From Bacteriovoracaceae bacterium UBA6153 (lineage in GTDB: Bacteria > Bdellovibrionota > Bacteriovoracia > Bacteriovoracales > Bacteriovoracaceae): a DNA stretch of 64,000 nt. The stretch spans positions 310,001 through 374,000 of the forward strand of contig DIUR01000023.1 in NCBI GenBank assembly GCA_002428265.1. Direction: 5' to 3'. Below, one piece after another: positions 42,876-51,038 of the stretch. The notes under the pieces were generated by a model. It saw only the letters and a program-made list of their open reading frames with translations, did no database searches and had not been told where the DNA came from. The position numbers were made by a program, and so were the translations under genes. Each line of letters opens with the position of its first letter. The first letter of the stretch is position 1.

Positions 42876-43101
42876 TACAAATCCACTTCATGGTAAAACT
42901 CTAGAGAGTATTCTTACCGAACTCGTTGAGTACTACGGTTTTCCTGAACTCTCACTTGTCATTGATATTAACTGTTTTAAGACTGACCCGAGTATCAAGT
43001 CGAGCTTAAAATTTTTAAGAGCAACTCCGTGGGCAAGAACAAAAGTTGAAAATCTCTATATCGCTTATTTGCGTGAAAAGAGTTCTGCAAACTCACCATA
43101 A
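42865..43101 (+). CDS. VF530 family DNA-binding protein
   Basis: A 78 aa protein matching the VF530/DUF2132 family: NPLHGKTLESILTELVEYYGFPEL and DINCFKTDPSIKSSLKFLRATPWAR are its conserved blocks. The family has been reported as DNA-binding in Vibrio, with the function otherwise unclear. It starts 11 bases before the TetR stop, so it is co-transcribed with that repressor. Its last 37 bases overlap the msrB gene on the opposite strand. Confidence 0.88.
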   Translation: MANNTNPLHGKTLESILTELVEYYGFPELSLVIDINCFKTDPSIKSSLKFLRATPWARTKVENLYIAYLREKSSANSP

Positions 43102-43571
43102 CCAGCACTCTTTAATTCTTCTTTCGGAATAAACTTCAGCGAGGCTGAGTTCATGCAGTAGCGTAGCCCCAAAGGCTTTGGCCCATCGTTAAAGACATGC
43201 CCTAAGTGAGAATCAGCGTGTTTGCTTCGAACCTCTGTACGTTCACCCATCCATAAACTTTTATCAACTTTTTCGACTGTGTTAGATTTTACTAAAGGTT
43301 TAGTAAAACTCGGCCAGCCTGTACCAGAGTCGTATTTATCAAGTGAGCTAAAAAGTGGCTCACCGGATACGATGTCGACATAAATCCCTTCTTTTTTACT
43401 ATCGTGAAAAGGATTTCGAAAAGGAGGTTCAGTTCCTTCTTCTTGAGTGACCTGATAAGAAATGGGAGTGAGAGACTTTTTTAATTCTGCTTTAGTGGGT
43501 TTTTTAAAGCGTGAAGCTTCCCATGAATGAGCAGAAGTTATGAGTAGCGCGCATATTAGTAGTGTTTTCAT
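43065..43571 (-). CDS. msrB: Exported peptide-methionine (R)-S-oxide reductase
   Basis: MsrB repairs methionine-R-sulfoxide in proteins. A signal peptide (residues 1-16) sends this 168 aa form to the periplasm. Catalytic features are GWPSF and the nucleophile Cys in RYCMNSASLKF. The zinc-binding CxxC pairs of E. coli MsrB are missing, and the segment IVSGEPLFSS / DSGTGWPSF lacks the usual resolving Cys of other MsrBs. Regeneration may therefore use another thiol or an outside reductant. The 3' end overlaps the VF530 gene by 37 bases. Confidence 0.92.
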   Translation of the reverse strand: MKTLLICALLITSAHSWEASRFKKPTKAELKKSLTPISYQVTQEEGTEPPFRNPFHDSKKEGIYVDIVSGEPLFSSLDKYDSGTGWPSFTKPLVKSNTVEKVDKSLWMGERTEVRSKHADSHLGHVFNDGPKPLGLRYCMNSASLKFIPKEELKSAGYGEFAELFSRK

Positions 43572-43622
43572 TTTTCTATTATCGCCAATAGAGTGGTCAT
43601 AATCAAGGCTGTCTAAGGGATG

Positions 43623-45065
43623 TCAGTGAGTGCTGTGCCATTCCGTGAAGCTCGTTGATTTTATTTCATCTACTGCCTTTTTAATGAGTTCATAATCAGC
43701 AAAGGTCTGGCCGATAAAAACACACTGGTGATATACGCCACCTGCCGCAAGTTTTTTATTGGTGAAGCTTCTGAAGTACTGCATACGATTTAGACTTGCA
43801 TGGGTAAAGCCCTGTGCTGTTACTTCAAAGGCACAATAAGACGTCATCACAAAGGGTAATACAACACCAATGCCTGCAATCGCAAGCTCAGTTACCTTGC
43901 ATGGGGAATGCAGGCTCATTCTGCTGTAGACAGAATGCTTATTGAAGTAGACACGGTTTTTAGTTTCAGCTTCCATGTTCCCAAAAACTTTAGCTTCCAG
44001 TTTATCAATCATGGATTCAAGAAGATCACTTTCTAGCACATTGGGCATGTGCATAGCATAGTCGATATTTTTTTTAAACTCTTCAATACTAGTGGTATCA
44101 GAGTTATCGTAAGTCACACAAAAGCACTTATGCGATTGCATGAATTTTTTTAGCACTTCGAATTTACTTTTACTTTCTTGAATCAATTGCCTGTCTATTA
44201 AGACGAGATGGGGCAGTTGGTAGTCTAGTTCTTCTGCAAAGGTTTCCAGGCCCGCAAAACCTCTCGCGCAATATTGTTTATCGAGCTTGATCATGCTTTT
44301 TATTTTTTCGCGATTCTCAGGATCTTTTTCGTAGTAGACAATTTTAACCGGCTTAAACTTAGAGATGTCCTGGTTGGACTCTATCCAGGCCTGCAGTTTT
44401 TTGCGGTCTCTTTCAGTATGTTTACTTTCCATCTTACAGAGATAGCCATTACTGTATTGATAATACCTTCCGGTTTTATTTTTTTCGAGCACAGTGATTT
44501 TCGTATCTTTAATGTCGAGTTCATCGAAGAGAGTATTATTTAAATGTATGGACTGGCCCGGGGCCAGGTCAAGATTGACTTCAATGTAACATTGGGAAGC
44601 TGACATCCATCCGATACGGCCAAAAGTAGAGAACTCCCCATCAAACGTAAATTCAGATGGCTTATATTCAATTAATTGAGGATCAGGATTTTTAAAATTT
44701 AAAAACCATTTTATCAGCGTTCTAAAAAACTTCGGTGATGGCGTTTGATTTTTTCCGCGATAAAGAACTTGTCCGGCACCCGCGATGATTAATTTTTTCT
44801 TGTACTCGGGAGAAGAGTCGGCGGTAATAACAATGAAGAGAGTATTTCTGGCAAAAACATGGTTTCTGATTTTTGCGATAAATTTTTCTGGGTCAATTGT
44901 GCTATCGTCACCAGTTAAGACAACAATTTTAGGGAGCTCTTGAAGAACGTATTTTTCACCGGCTGCAAGACTGTTTAAATGCTTGAGCGGAAGTTCATCC
45001 TGCAAAAGTGCGGAACTCACGAACCAGTAAATCTCAGCGCTTTGATCGATTACTGCAATGGTCAT
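43623..45065 (-). CDS. Tandem receiver-like/PilZ-like protein, unknown function
   Basis: A 480 aa cytoplasmic protein that appears to repeat a two-part unit. An N-terminal pseudo-receiver (IAVIDQSAEIYW opening, LFIVITAD and a Lys-containing loop, residues 1-120) precedes a beta-rich region (about 140-210). A second receiver-like part (KIVYYEKDPENREKIK, then PHLVLIDRQL) and a final beta-rich region (KVTELAIAGIGVVLPFVM, PilZ-like) follow. The first domain has no phospho-acceptor Asp at the normal place, and the c-di-GMP RxxxR motif is not clear. A signalling adaptor is inferred, with no partner identified. It lies 43 bases after the mscS start side, in the same direction. Confidence 0.65.
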   Translation of the reverse strand: MTIAVIDQSAEIYWFVSSALLQDELPLKHLNSLAAGEKYVLQELPKIVVLTGDDSTIDPEKFIAKIRNHVFARNTLFIVITADSSPEYKKKLIIAGAGQVLYRGKNQTPSPKFFRTLIKWFLNFKNPDPQLIEYKPSEFTFDGEFSTFGRIGWMSASQCYIEVNLDLAPGQSIHLNNTLFDELDIKDTKITVLEKNKTGRYYQYSNGYLCKMESKHTERDRKKLQAWIESNQDISKFKPVKIVYYEKDPENREKIKSMIKLDKQYCARGFAGLETFAEELDYQLPHLVLIDRQLIQESKSKFEVLKKFMQSHKCFCVTYDNSDTTSIEEFKKNIDYAMHMPNVLESDLLESMIDKLEAKVFGNMEAETKNRVYFNKHSVYSRMSLHSPCKVTELAIAGIGVVLPFVMTSYCAFEVTAQGFTHASLNRMQYFRSFTNKKLAAGGVYHQCVFIGQTFADYELIKKAVDEIKSTSFTEWHSTH

Positions 45066-45108
45066 GACTCAATTTTAACAGTGAACCAAAATCGAGTCAA
45101 ACCACTAC

Positions 45109-46155
45109 CTAATCAAGGTCATTTTCGTCTTTAAGAAGGCTTAGTGTATTGGTCGCTAGTGCCAATTTTTTGCGCTTAATAGACTCTAGAACATAAGTAA
45201 TTACAGCATCTCCCACACGGAATTTACGGCCATAATCATTGATTGAGTAAAAGACTTTCATTGAAACCCACGACTCTGTGACTTCCATTAAAAGCACTCT
45301 TGGTTCAGGGTCACTAAGAACTTCTGGAACAGATTTTAGGCCCTCTAAAATGGCCGCTTTGGCCTTCAATGTATCAACATCAAAGTTGAATCTAAACTGC
45401 TGAGAAAATCTTGCAGGCTTATGCTTATCAGAGAAAATCATCAGCTGACTTTGAGCAATTGTTTTATTTGGGATTACCATCAACTCATCTGAAAAGCCCA
45501 AAAGTGAAGTGGCCCTCCAGGTGATTTCTTGAATTTGTCCAACCCATTTATCATCAGCATTGTGAACTTCAACCCAGTCCCCAAGATTAAAGGGTCTCTC
45601 AATCTGCAAAGCGACTCCAGAAAATAAATTTCCTAAAGTATCTTGAAGAGCAAGACCGAGTACGATGGTGAAGATCGCTGACGTTGCAAGAACGGTGGCC
45701 AGGTTAAATCCAAAAACATCGGCAGCAATCCAGCTAACGATGAATGTTGAAAAAATGAGAGTGAAGAGGTTAGCAATTAAGCGAGGAACACCTTGGCTCA
45801 TATTAGCTAAAAAGAGATAGAGATAAACATAGATCTGTGCCATGCGGATGGAGACTGTCACTAAAAATAAAAATGAAACTAATCCAACATAGTTAGCAAT
45901 TTTTAAAGAAAAATAGTCAGTCCATGTCGCTTGCAGAACTCCCCAGTGAAAAAGTGCCAAGATACTAGAGAGGGCCAGATAAAAACCAGTTCTGATAAAT
46001 CTGTGTCTAAGGGAAGCGTGTCTTTTTTCAGTAATTTTTCGCAGGAATAATTTATAAAAAATCCAGGCCAGTAAAAGGGCAACAACTAAAACAACAAACG
46101 ACTCAAACTGAATGAAGTATTCTATTTTTTCGATTGGAAGCCTGGCCATATTCAT
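45109..46155 (-). CDS. Mechanosensitive ion channel (MscS family)
   Basis: A 348 aa inner-membrane channel. About four N-terminal helices lead to the pore-lining and beta region: TSAIFTIVLGLALQDTLGNLFSGVALQIERPFNLGDWVEV is the MscS signature, and the C-terminal cage (QFRFNFDVDTLKAKAAILEGLKSVP) follows. It opens on membrane tension and protects against hypo-osmotic shock. It begins 11 bases after the glutaminase stop, so the two are probably co-transcribed. An internal ATG at the third codon is an alternative start. Confidence 0.93.
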   Translation of the reverse strand: MNMARLPIEKIEYFIQFESFVVLVVALLLAWIFYKLFLRKITEKRHASLRHRFIRTGFYLALSSILALFHWGVLQATWTDYFSLKIANYVGLVSFLFLVTVSIRMAQIYVYLYLFLANMSQGVPRLIANLFTLIFSTFIVSWIAADVFGFNLATVLATSAIFTIVLGLALQDTLGNLFSGVALQIERPFNLGDWVEVHNADDKWVGQIQEITWRATSLLGFSDELMVIPNKTIAQSQLMIFSDKHKPARFSQQFRFNFDVDTLKAKAAILEGLKSVPEVLSDPEPRVLLMEVTESWVSMKVFYSINDYGRKFRVGDAVITYVLESIKRKKLALATNTLSLLKDENDLD

Positions 46156-46166
46156 GGATGTAATCC

Positions 46167-47090
46167 TTACTTAGAGAAAATATTCAGTTTATATTTTTGA
46201 ACGAAGTCCAGTATGGCATGAACACCTCTGACGGAGTGTCCTTGCTGATCGATTAAAGGAGAAAAAGCAGCAATCCCTAATTTGCCGGGAACCACTGCAA
46301 GCAAAGCTCCGCTCACGCCACTCTTGGCCGGCAGTCCGACTGTGTAGGCCCATTCTCCGGCCGAGTCATACATTCCACATGTGAACATAAGACTTAGAAC
46401 ATCCGGAACAAATTCTTTTGAAAGAATTTGTTTTTGGGTTTTTGGCTGAACTCCGTTGTTAGCAAGAGTGGCCGCCATGAAAGCAAGGTCTGTTGTATTG
46501 GCCAAAATAGAGCATTGTTTGAAATAAAGATCTAGAGACTCTTCGATATCGTCTCCGATAATTTCAAAGTGACGAAGCAGGTGAGCGATAGACCTGTTTC
46601 TATGGGCCGTCTTTTTTTCTGAATCAAAAACATTCTCATCAATTGTTAAAGTTCTTCCTGCATAATCAGAAAAAAGATTGAGAACTCTCTCGAGTCTTTT
46701 TTCATTGCCTCTATCTTGAATAAAGCTAGAAATCGCAATGGCCCCAGAGTTAATCATAGGATTGTAGGGACGATGAGTGTGTTTTTCTAATTCAACAATG
46801 GAATTGAAAGCTTCACCACTTGGCTCAACTCCCACTCTTTGACGGACATATTCTCTGCCGTGCTCTTCTAACGCCATGGCGTAGACAAAAGGTTTTGAAG
46901 CTGACTGCAATGTGAACTCGTGATCCACATTACCTGCAGTAAAGACTTGTCCATCACAGGTAACAACTGCAATTGTAAAGAGTTTCGGGTCTACTTTCGC
47001 TAATTCGGGAATGTAAGACGCAGTCGCACCGGCATTCTCGTGAGCATATTTTTTTATGAGTTCTGATAGAAATTGGTTCATATTTTCCAT
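46167..47090 (-). CDS. glsA: Glutaminase
   Basis: Serine-dependent beta-lactamase-like glutaminase of 307 aa that hydrolyses glutamine to glutamate and ammonia. The catalytic SxxK is Ser63-Lys66 in LQSASKPFVY. The substrate loop NPMINSGAI (Asn114 region) and GMYDSAGEWAYTVGLPAKSGVSGA near the C-terminus are standard. The length matches E. coli GlsA. It leads the glsA-mscS transcription unit. The start could be the first ATG or the one three codons on, as neither has a strong ribosome site. Confidence 0.95.
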   Translation of the reverse strand: MENMNQFLSELIKKYAHENAGATASYIPELAKVDPKLFTIAVVTCDGQVFTAGNVDHEFTLQSASKPFVYAMALEEHGREYVRQRVGVEPSGEAFNSIVELEKHTHRPYNPMINSGAIAISSFIQDRGNEKRLERVLNLFSDYAGRTLTIDENVFDSEKKTAHRNRSIAHLLRHFEIIGDDIEESLDLYFKQCSILANTTDLAFMAATLANNGVQPKTQKQILSKEFVPDVLSLMFTCGMYDSAGEWAYTVGLPAKSGVSGALLAVVPGKLGIAAFSPLIDQQGHSVRGVHAILDFVQKYKLNIFSK

Positions 47091-47146
47091 TTGATAAATA
47101 TATAATGCCGATAAACAATAGTCACCACAGTTATAGGAATTTAGGC

Positions 47147-47995
47147 ATGGATGTACAGCATTTTTTTGACAAGGATACCTCTACACTGAGCTACATCGTT
47201 TACGATAAGGACACTCGCGATGCTGTGATTATCGATCCGGTCTTAAATTTTGATCTCTCAACTGGTGTGATTGAAGATCATAGTATGAAAGAGCTGGTCG
47301 CTTTCATAACAAAGCATAACTTGAATCCTCTCTATTCAATGGAGACTCATGCTCACGCAGATCATATGAGCAGTTCAAGAGAGTTAAAGAATATTTTTCC
47401 GAATATTAAGATCGCTATTAGTGAGAATATCAAAATTGTTCAGAAATCTTTTAAAGATGTTTTAGGGCTGGAAGACAGCTTTAAGATGGACGGCTCACAA
47501 TTTGATAAGCTGATTAAAAATGATGAAACATTTAACGCTGGATCTATTTCCATTCATGCTATTCCCACTCCTGGGCACACACCTGCGTGCCTGAGTTATC
47601 ATATTGAGAATATGGTTTTTTGTGGAGACGCGCTTTTTGTTCCAGATCTTGGAACGGGACGCTGCGATTTTCCAGAAGGCTGTGCAGATGCCCTATACAC
47701 TTCAGTTCATGAGCGTCTTTATAAACTTCCCGATGATACAATTATTTTTACCGGACATGATTATTGTCCCAATGGTAGAGAGTTAAAGATTGAATCGACG
47801 ATAGGTGTTTCGAAAAGACAAAATGGTCATCTTAAAGAAGAAACCAAAAGAGAAGATTATATTAAGTTTAGAGAGGCCAGAGACAAAACTCTGCCAGCAC
47901 CAAAACTTTTATTCGCCAGTATTCAAGTCAATATTGATGGCGGCACCCTTCCAAAAGCTCTCAAGGTGCCGCTCACAAAAAAATTAAGTTCCTGA
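47147..47995 (+). CDS. MBL-fold metallo-hydrolase (persulfide dioxygenase/Blh-like)
   Basis: A 282 aa metallo-beta-lactamase-fold protein from the ATG at 47147, chosen because AGGAATTTAGGC precedes it. The ATG at 47105 has no ribosome site. The metal motif is THAHADHM (His68, His70, Asp72, His73), followed by IPTPGHTPACLSYH, FCGDALFVPDLGTGRCDFP and IIFTGHDY. The last stretches are typical of ETHE1/Blh sulfur dioxygenases and related glyoxalase II-like enzymes. A role in sulfide or persulfide detoxification is plausible but not proven. Its end overlaps the next gene by 12 bases on the other strand. Confidence 0.88.
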   Translation: MDVQHFFDKDTSTLSYIVYDKDTRDAVIIDPVLNFDLSTGVIEDHSMKELVAFITKHNLNPLYSMETHAHADHMSSSRELKNIFPNIKIAISENIKIVQKSFKDVLGLEDSFKMDGSQFDKLIKNDETFNAGSISIHAIPTPGHTPACLSYHIENMVFCGDALFVPDLGTGRCDFPEGCADALYTSVHERLYKLPDDTIIFTGHDYCPNGRELKIESTIGVSKRQNGHLKEETKREDYIKFREARDKTLPAPKLLFASIQVNIDGGTLPKALKVPLTKKLSS

Positions 47996-48310
47996 GTAAC
48001 ACTTGCTGCTAGTGATAGTGTAGTTCGTTTCATTCACCATGAATAAACAGCTTGAGAACTCAAGGTGCTGTTGAACGCGAACGTGAGGAATAACTTCACC
48101 GTCTCTATCAAACAGTCTATGTGGTTGAGCTTCAACATCCCAAACGTGAGAAAGAGTACAGAACTCTTCTAGTGAGTAATTTTGGTAAGTCGCCACCGTT
48201 TCGATTGCTTTCATGTAACGAGGGTATTTCTCATATTTTGAGCAAAGGTTAGAGGCTTCGGCCGTTGTTGATAGAAGTGCTACAGACAATAGTGCGAAAA
48301 TTGATTTCAT
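47984..48310 (-). CDS. Small secreted protein, unknown function
   Basis: A 108 aa protein with a signal peptide (1-19, KSIFALLSVALLSTTAEA) and four cysteines (LCSKY, FCTL, SCLFM, KCYS) suitable for two disulfides. The middle has HVWDVEAQPHRLFDRDGEVIPH. No family was recognised. It is the downstream-most of a group of three minus-strand genes (49394 to 47984) encoding exported proteins. Confidence 0.7.
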   Translation of the reverse strand: MKSIFALLSVALLSTTAEASNLCSKYEKYPRYMKAIETVATYQNYSLEEFCTLSHVWDVEAQPHRLFDRDGEVIPHVRVQQHLEFSSCLFMVNETNYTITSSKCYSGT

Positions 48311-48372
48311 TGTTCATCCTTTGAATAAAAGTTTGGGCCATAAAACCGTATTCTACTTAATCTGTAAAGTTC

Positions 48373-49038
48373 TTAATTTTTTAGAGGGTTAAGACACTCA
48401 AAGATCACTTTATAGGCCTCTACTTTTTCGCGTTTTGTTAAATAAGGACCAACGGTTTTCCAGATATTCATCTTATCTTTCATCGGCAATTTACAAACTC
48501 CCACACCACTATTGATGTAGCACCCAGGGTGGTAGGCAAGAGTGAACTCTGTAATATGATCGCAAGATTTTTTTCTGTCGCCTTTGTCGCAATTGCCTCT
48601 GACTTCACATTCATCTACTAAACCTTTTTGCAGACAAACCATCACGGTATAAATCCATTCAACTCCAACCTTAGAAAATTTTTCATTCTGAATATTTTCG
48701 ACGTAAGCATTGCATGTTGGGCGAGCTAGTTTTGTAAAATAATCTACACCAACAGTAGCGCACTGATATTTTTCTTCCATACAGTTGTAGAATCCACAAA
48801 CCGTATAGGGAAAACATGACTCCTTCTCAGGGAGATTGACGACTTTATAGCCATCTTGATCAGATAGGCATGACTCAGGATCAGCTCCACATTTTCCCCA
48901 ATGACTTTCCAGAGTTTGAAGATATTTGGTCTTGAGATCAAGTTCTAAAATGTTTTTAATTTCGATGCCGGGAATTTGCGCGTAGATAGAAGTCTGCAGA
49001 AAAATCTGCAGCAACAAGACAGAGAGAGTTTTCATCAT
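48373..49038 (-). CDS. Secreted cysteine-rich protein, unknown function
   Basis: A 221 aa exported protein with a signal peptide (1-20) and 14 or more cysteines. These fall mainly in closely spaced groups such as SCFPYTVCGFYNCMEEKYQC and VCLQKGLVDECEVRGNC. This density points to a disulfide-stabilised extracellular or periplasmic domain. No family was recognised. The start is 5 bases after the stop of the 116 aa exported protein gene, so they form an operon. A role in contact with other cells is possible but has no direct evidence. Confidence 0.72.
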   Translation of the reverse strand: MMKTLSVLLLQIFLQTSIYAQIPGIEIKNILELDLKTKYLQTLESHWGKCGADPESCLSDQDGYKVVNLPEKESCFPYTVCGFYNCMEEKYQCATVGVDYFTKLARPTCNAYVENIQNEKFSKVGVEWIYTVMVCLQKGLVDECEVRGNCDKGDRKKSCDHITEFTLAYHPGCYINSGVGVCKLPMKDKMNIWKTVGPYLTKREKVEAYKVIFECLNPLKN

Positions 49039-49043
49039 GAAAT

Positions 49044-49394
49044 TTACTCGTGTTTAATTTTAATATCTTTTTGCTTTTTATCAGCACTAACAGTCATCGT
49101 GACTGTATTTAATTTTTCTGTAGTGTTTAGCTTATAAATTCCACGGGCCAGTTTTTTGAAATCAACCTTAGCCCCTTTATCGCTTTTAAAGCCTATGACC
49201 TCAGTTTTTTGCAGGTCTTTATAAGGGCCATTGTGTTCAAGTTTTTCGTCGTAAATATAAAGAGTATTGGCGTCAAGCATCAAACAGACTTTATCTTCTT
49301 TTATGCTCGCTGGACAATGCGCGTAAAGTGAAGTTGAAAGGAACATAGAGGCCCAAAGACATATCAATGTAGGGCGTAGGAATTTATTTTTCAT
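49044..49394 (-). CDS. Small secreted protein, unknown function
   Basis: A 116 aa exported protein with an N-terminal basic-plus-hydrophobic signal (KFLRPTLICLWASMFLSTSLYA, about 25 residues). The mature part has two cysteines in HCPASIKEDKVCLML and an IgG-like beta pattern (LDANTLYIYDEKLEHNGPYKDLQ, then TVTMTVSADKKQKDIKI). It is first in an operon with the cysteine-rich protein. No family was recognised. Confidence 0.7.
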   Translation of the reverse strand: MKNKFLRPTLICLWASMFLSTSLYAHCPASIKEDKVCLMLDANTLYIYDEKLEHNGPYKDLQKTEVIGFKSDKGAKVDFKKLARGIYKLNTTEKLNTVTMTVSADKKQKDIKIKHE

Positions 49395-49491
49395 ACTATA
49401 AGCATAAATTACAATCGCATGGCCGTCATATGAAAATTTCTATCATCATTATGGTTGGTCATATCGAAGAGTTTTGAGTAGACTCCGCACC

Positions 49492-50343
49492 ATGAAAAGA
49501 GGTCACTTTTTCGTATTGTTATTCACAATGATGAGTCTTATGGGAACGGCGTTTTCGAACGTTATTCCTGACAATGATTTATCCATTCCGCCTCTTACCA
49601 TAAAAGAAACTGATACCGTTACCGAACACGAGTTCAATACCGTCACAAAACTTCTTCATAAAATTTATGCTCCAACAGTCGAGCAACTTCACGGTGTAAA
49701 ACTCATCATGAATGCTGACTGGAAAGATTCAACTGTAAACGCCTTTGCTACTCGCGAAGTTGAAACGTGGACCGTTCATGTCTCAGGCGGCATTGCCAGA
49801 GCAAAGGGGATGACTCAGGATTCTCTTGCATTAATCGTTTGTCATGAAATCGGTCACCACCTTGGTGGAGCTCCTCGCACCTTTTTGTATGAAGGATGGC
49901 CTTCAGCTGAAGGACAAGCTGATTATTGGGCCTCTTCAAAATGTATGAAAAAATACTATGAAGTCCTAAAGCATGAAGAAGTTGCTATCGATAGAAACGT
50001 TCCGGACAAAGTTCTTAAAGACTGTAACTATATTTATAAAAATCTTCCTGAGTTTAAGATTTGTGTTCGCACACTTTTGTCGGCCGTTGATTTCTCACAT
50101 TTTTTAAACGCGCTTCCTGACATTAAAACTCCCACTTCTATAGAGCTTTCTGACAGTCGTCAGGTGAAGGGGACCAATACTAATGACTATCCTCGTCCGC
50201 AGTGCCGTCTTGATACAATCTATCAAGGAGCGCTTTGCACTATCAACGCTGATGTTGCAACTTCAGAGACTGATGCTACAATTGGTCACTGTAATGATGT
50301 AACAAAACCAGGCCATCGCCCGCGCTGCTGGTACAAACACTAA
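49492..50343 (+). CDS. Secreted HExxH metalloprotease (M48-like)
   Basis: A 283 aa exported protein from the ATG at 49492, where a signal peptide begins (MKRGHFFVLLFTMMSLMGTAFS). The zinc motif is His118-Glu119-x-x-His122 in CHEIGHHLGGAP, with the third ligand probably in AEGQADYWA (Glu140, with Asp143), as in M48-type peptidases. Six or more cysteines (for example CRLDTIYQGALC, CNDV, CWYKH) suggest secretion with disulfides. The upstream TTG start at 49474 was not chosen. The DedA gene follows 15 bases later. Confidence 0.8.
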   Translation: MKRGHFFVLLFTMMSLMGTAFSNVIPDNDLSIPPLTIKETDTVTEHEFNTVTKLLHKIYAPTVEQLHGVKLIMNADWKDSTVNAFATREVETWTVHVSGGIARAKGMTQDSLALIVCHEIGHHLGGAPRTFLYEGWPSAEGQADYWASSKCMKKYYEVLKHEEVAIDRNVPDKVLKDCNYIYKNLPEFKICVRTLLSAVDFSHFLNALPDIKTPTSIELSDSRQVKGTNTNDYPRPQCRLDTIYQGALCTINADVATSETDATIGHCNDVTKPGHRPRCWYKH

Positions 50344-50358
50344 TTCAGGAAAAATTTA

Positions 50359-51003
50359 ATGGAATTTCTGCATTTGCTCGTCGACTTCATCCTCCATATT
50401 GAAGTTCATCTAGACTATTTGATCACGACTTATCACACTTGGACTTACCTTATTTTATTCATGATTATTTTCTGTGAAACGGGCGTTGTTGTTATGCCTT
50501 TTCTTCCAGGAGACTCTCTGCTTTTTGCTATCGGTGCTTTTGCGGCCAGAGGCTCATTTGATTTCTGGAGTATTTGTATTGCACTTTTTATTGCTGCAGT
50601 ATTGGGAGACAGTCTCAATTATACGATTGGAAAATATGTCGGTCCTAAAGTCTTCTATAAAGATAATTCCAAATTCTTTAATAAAGGGCATCTCATTAAG
50701 GCCCAGGCCTTTTATGAGAAGTATGGAGCTAAAACGATCATCATCGCGCGCTTTATTCCAATCGTTAGAACATTCGCTCCTTTCGTCGCAGGAATTGGCG
50801 AGATGACTTACAAAAAGTTTATGACTTACAATGTGGTGGGAGCATTCTTATGGATTTTCTCATTCATTCCATTGGGATACTTTTTTGGAAATCTTCCATT
50901 CATTCAGAAGAATTTTAAGCTGGTCATGATTGCGATTATTATTATTTCTGTTATGCCACCAATCATTGAATACATTCGTGAAACAAAAAAAAAGCCCCTT
51001 TAA
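50359..51003 (+). CDS. DedA family membrane protein
   Basis: A 214 aa inner-membrane protein of the DedA/VTT family, members of which flip undecaprenyl-phosphate or phosphatidylethanolamine and affect envelope integrity. Signatures are IFCETGVVVMPFLPGDSLLFAIGAFAARG, the VLGDSLNYTIGKYVG stretch and FIPIVRTFAPFVAGIGEM. Its final codons (KKKP) lie in the A-tract and stem that also form the terminator of the opposite dacB gene, so the coding sequence overlaps that signal. Confidence 0.93.
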   Translation: MEFLHLLVDFILHIEVHLDYLITTYHTWTYLILFMIIFCETGVVVMPFLPGDSLLFAIGAFAARGSFDFWSICIALFIAAVLGDSLNYTIGKYVGPKVFYKDNSKFFNKGHLIKAQAFYEKYGAKTIIIARFIPIVRTFAPFVAGIGEMTYKKFMTYNVVGAFLWIFSFIPLGYFFGNLPFIQKNFKLVMIAIIIISVMPPIIEYIRETKKKPL

Positions 51004-51014
51004 AAAAGGGGCTT
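50985..51014 (-). terminator. Intrinsic terminator of the dacB gene, overlapping the dedA 3' end
   Basis: Nine-base-pair stem AAGCCCCTT / AAGGGGCTT. On the minus strand it runs into a T9 tract formed by the A run inside the dedA coding sequence. Confidence 0.9.
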
Positions 51015-51038
51015 GAGTCTGACTTTTTTTAAATGTAA

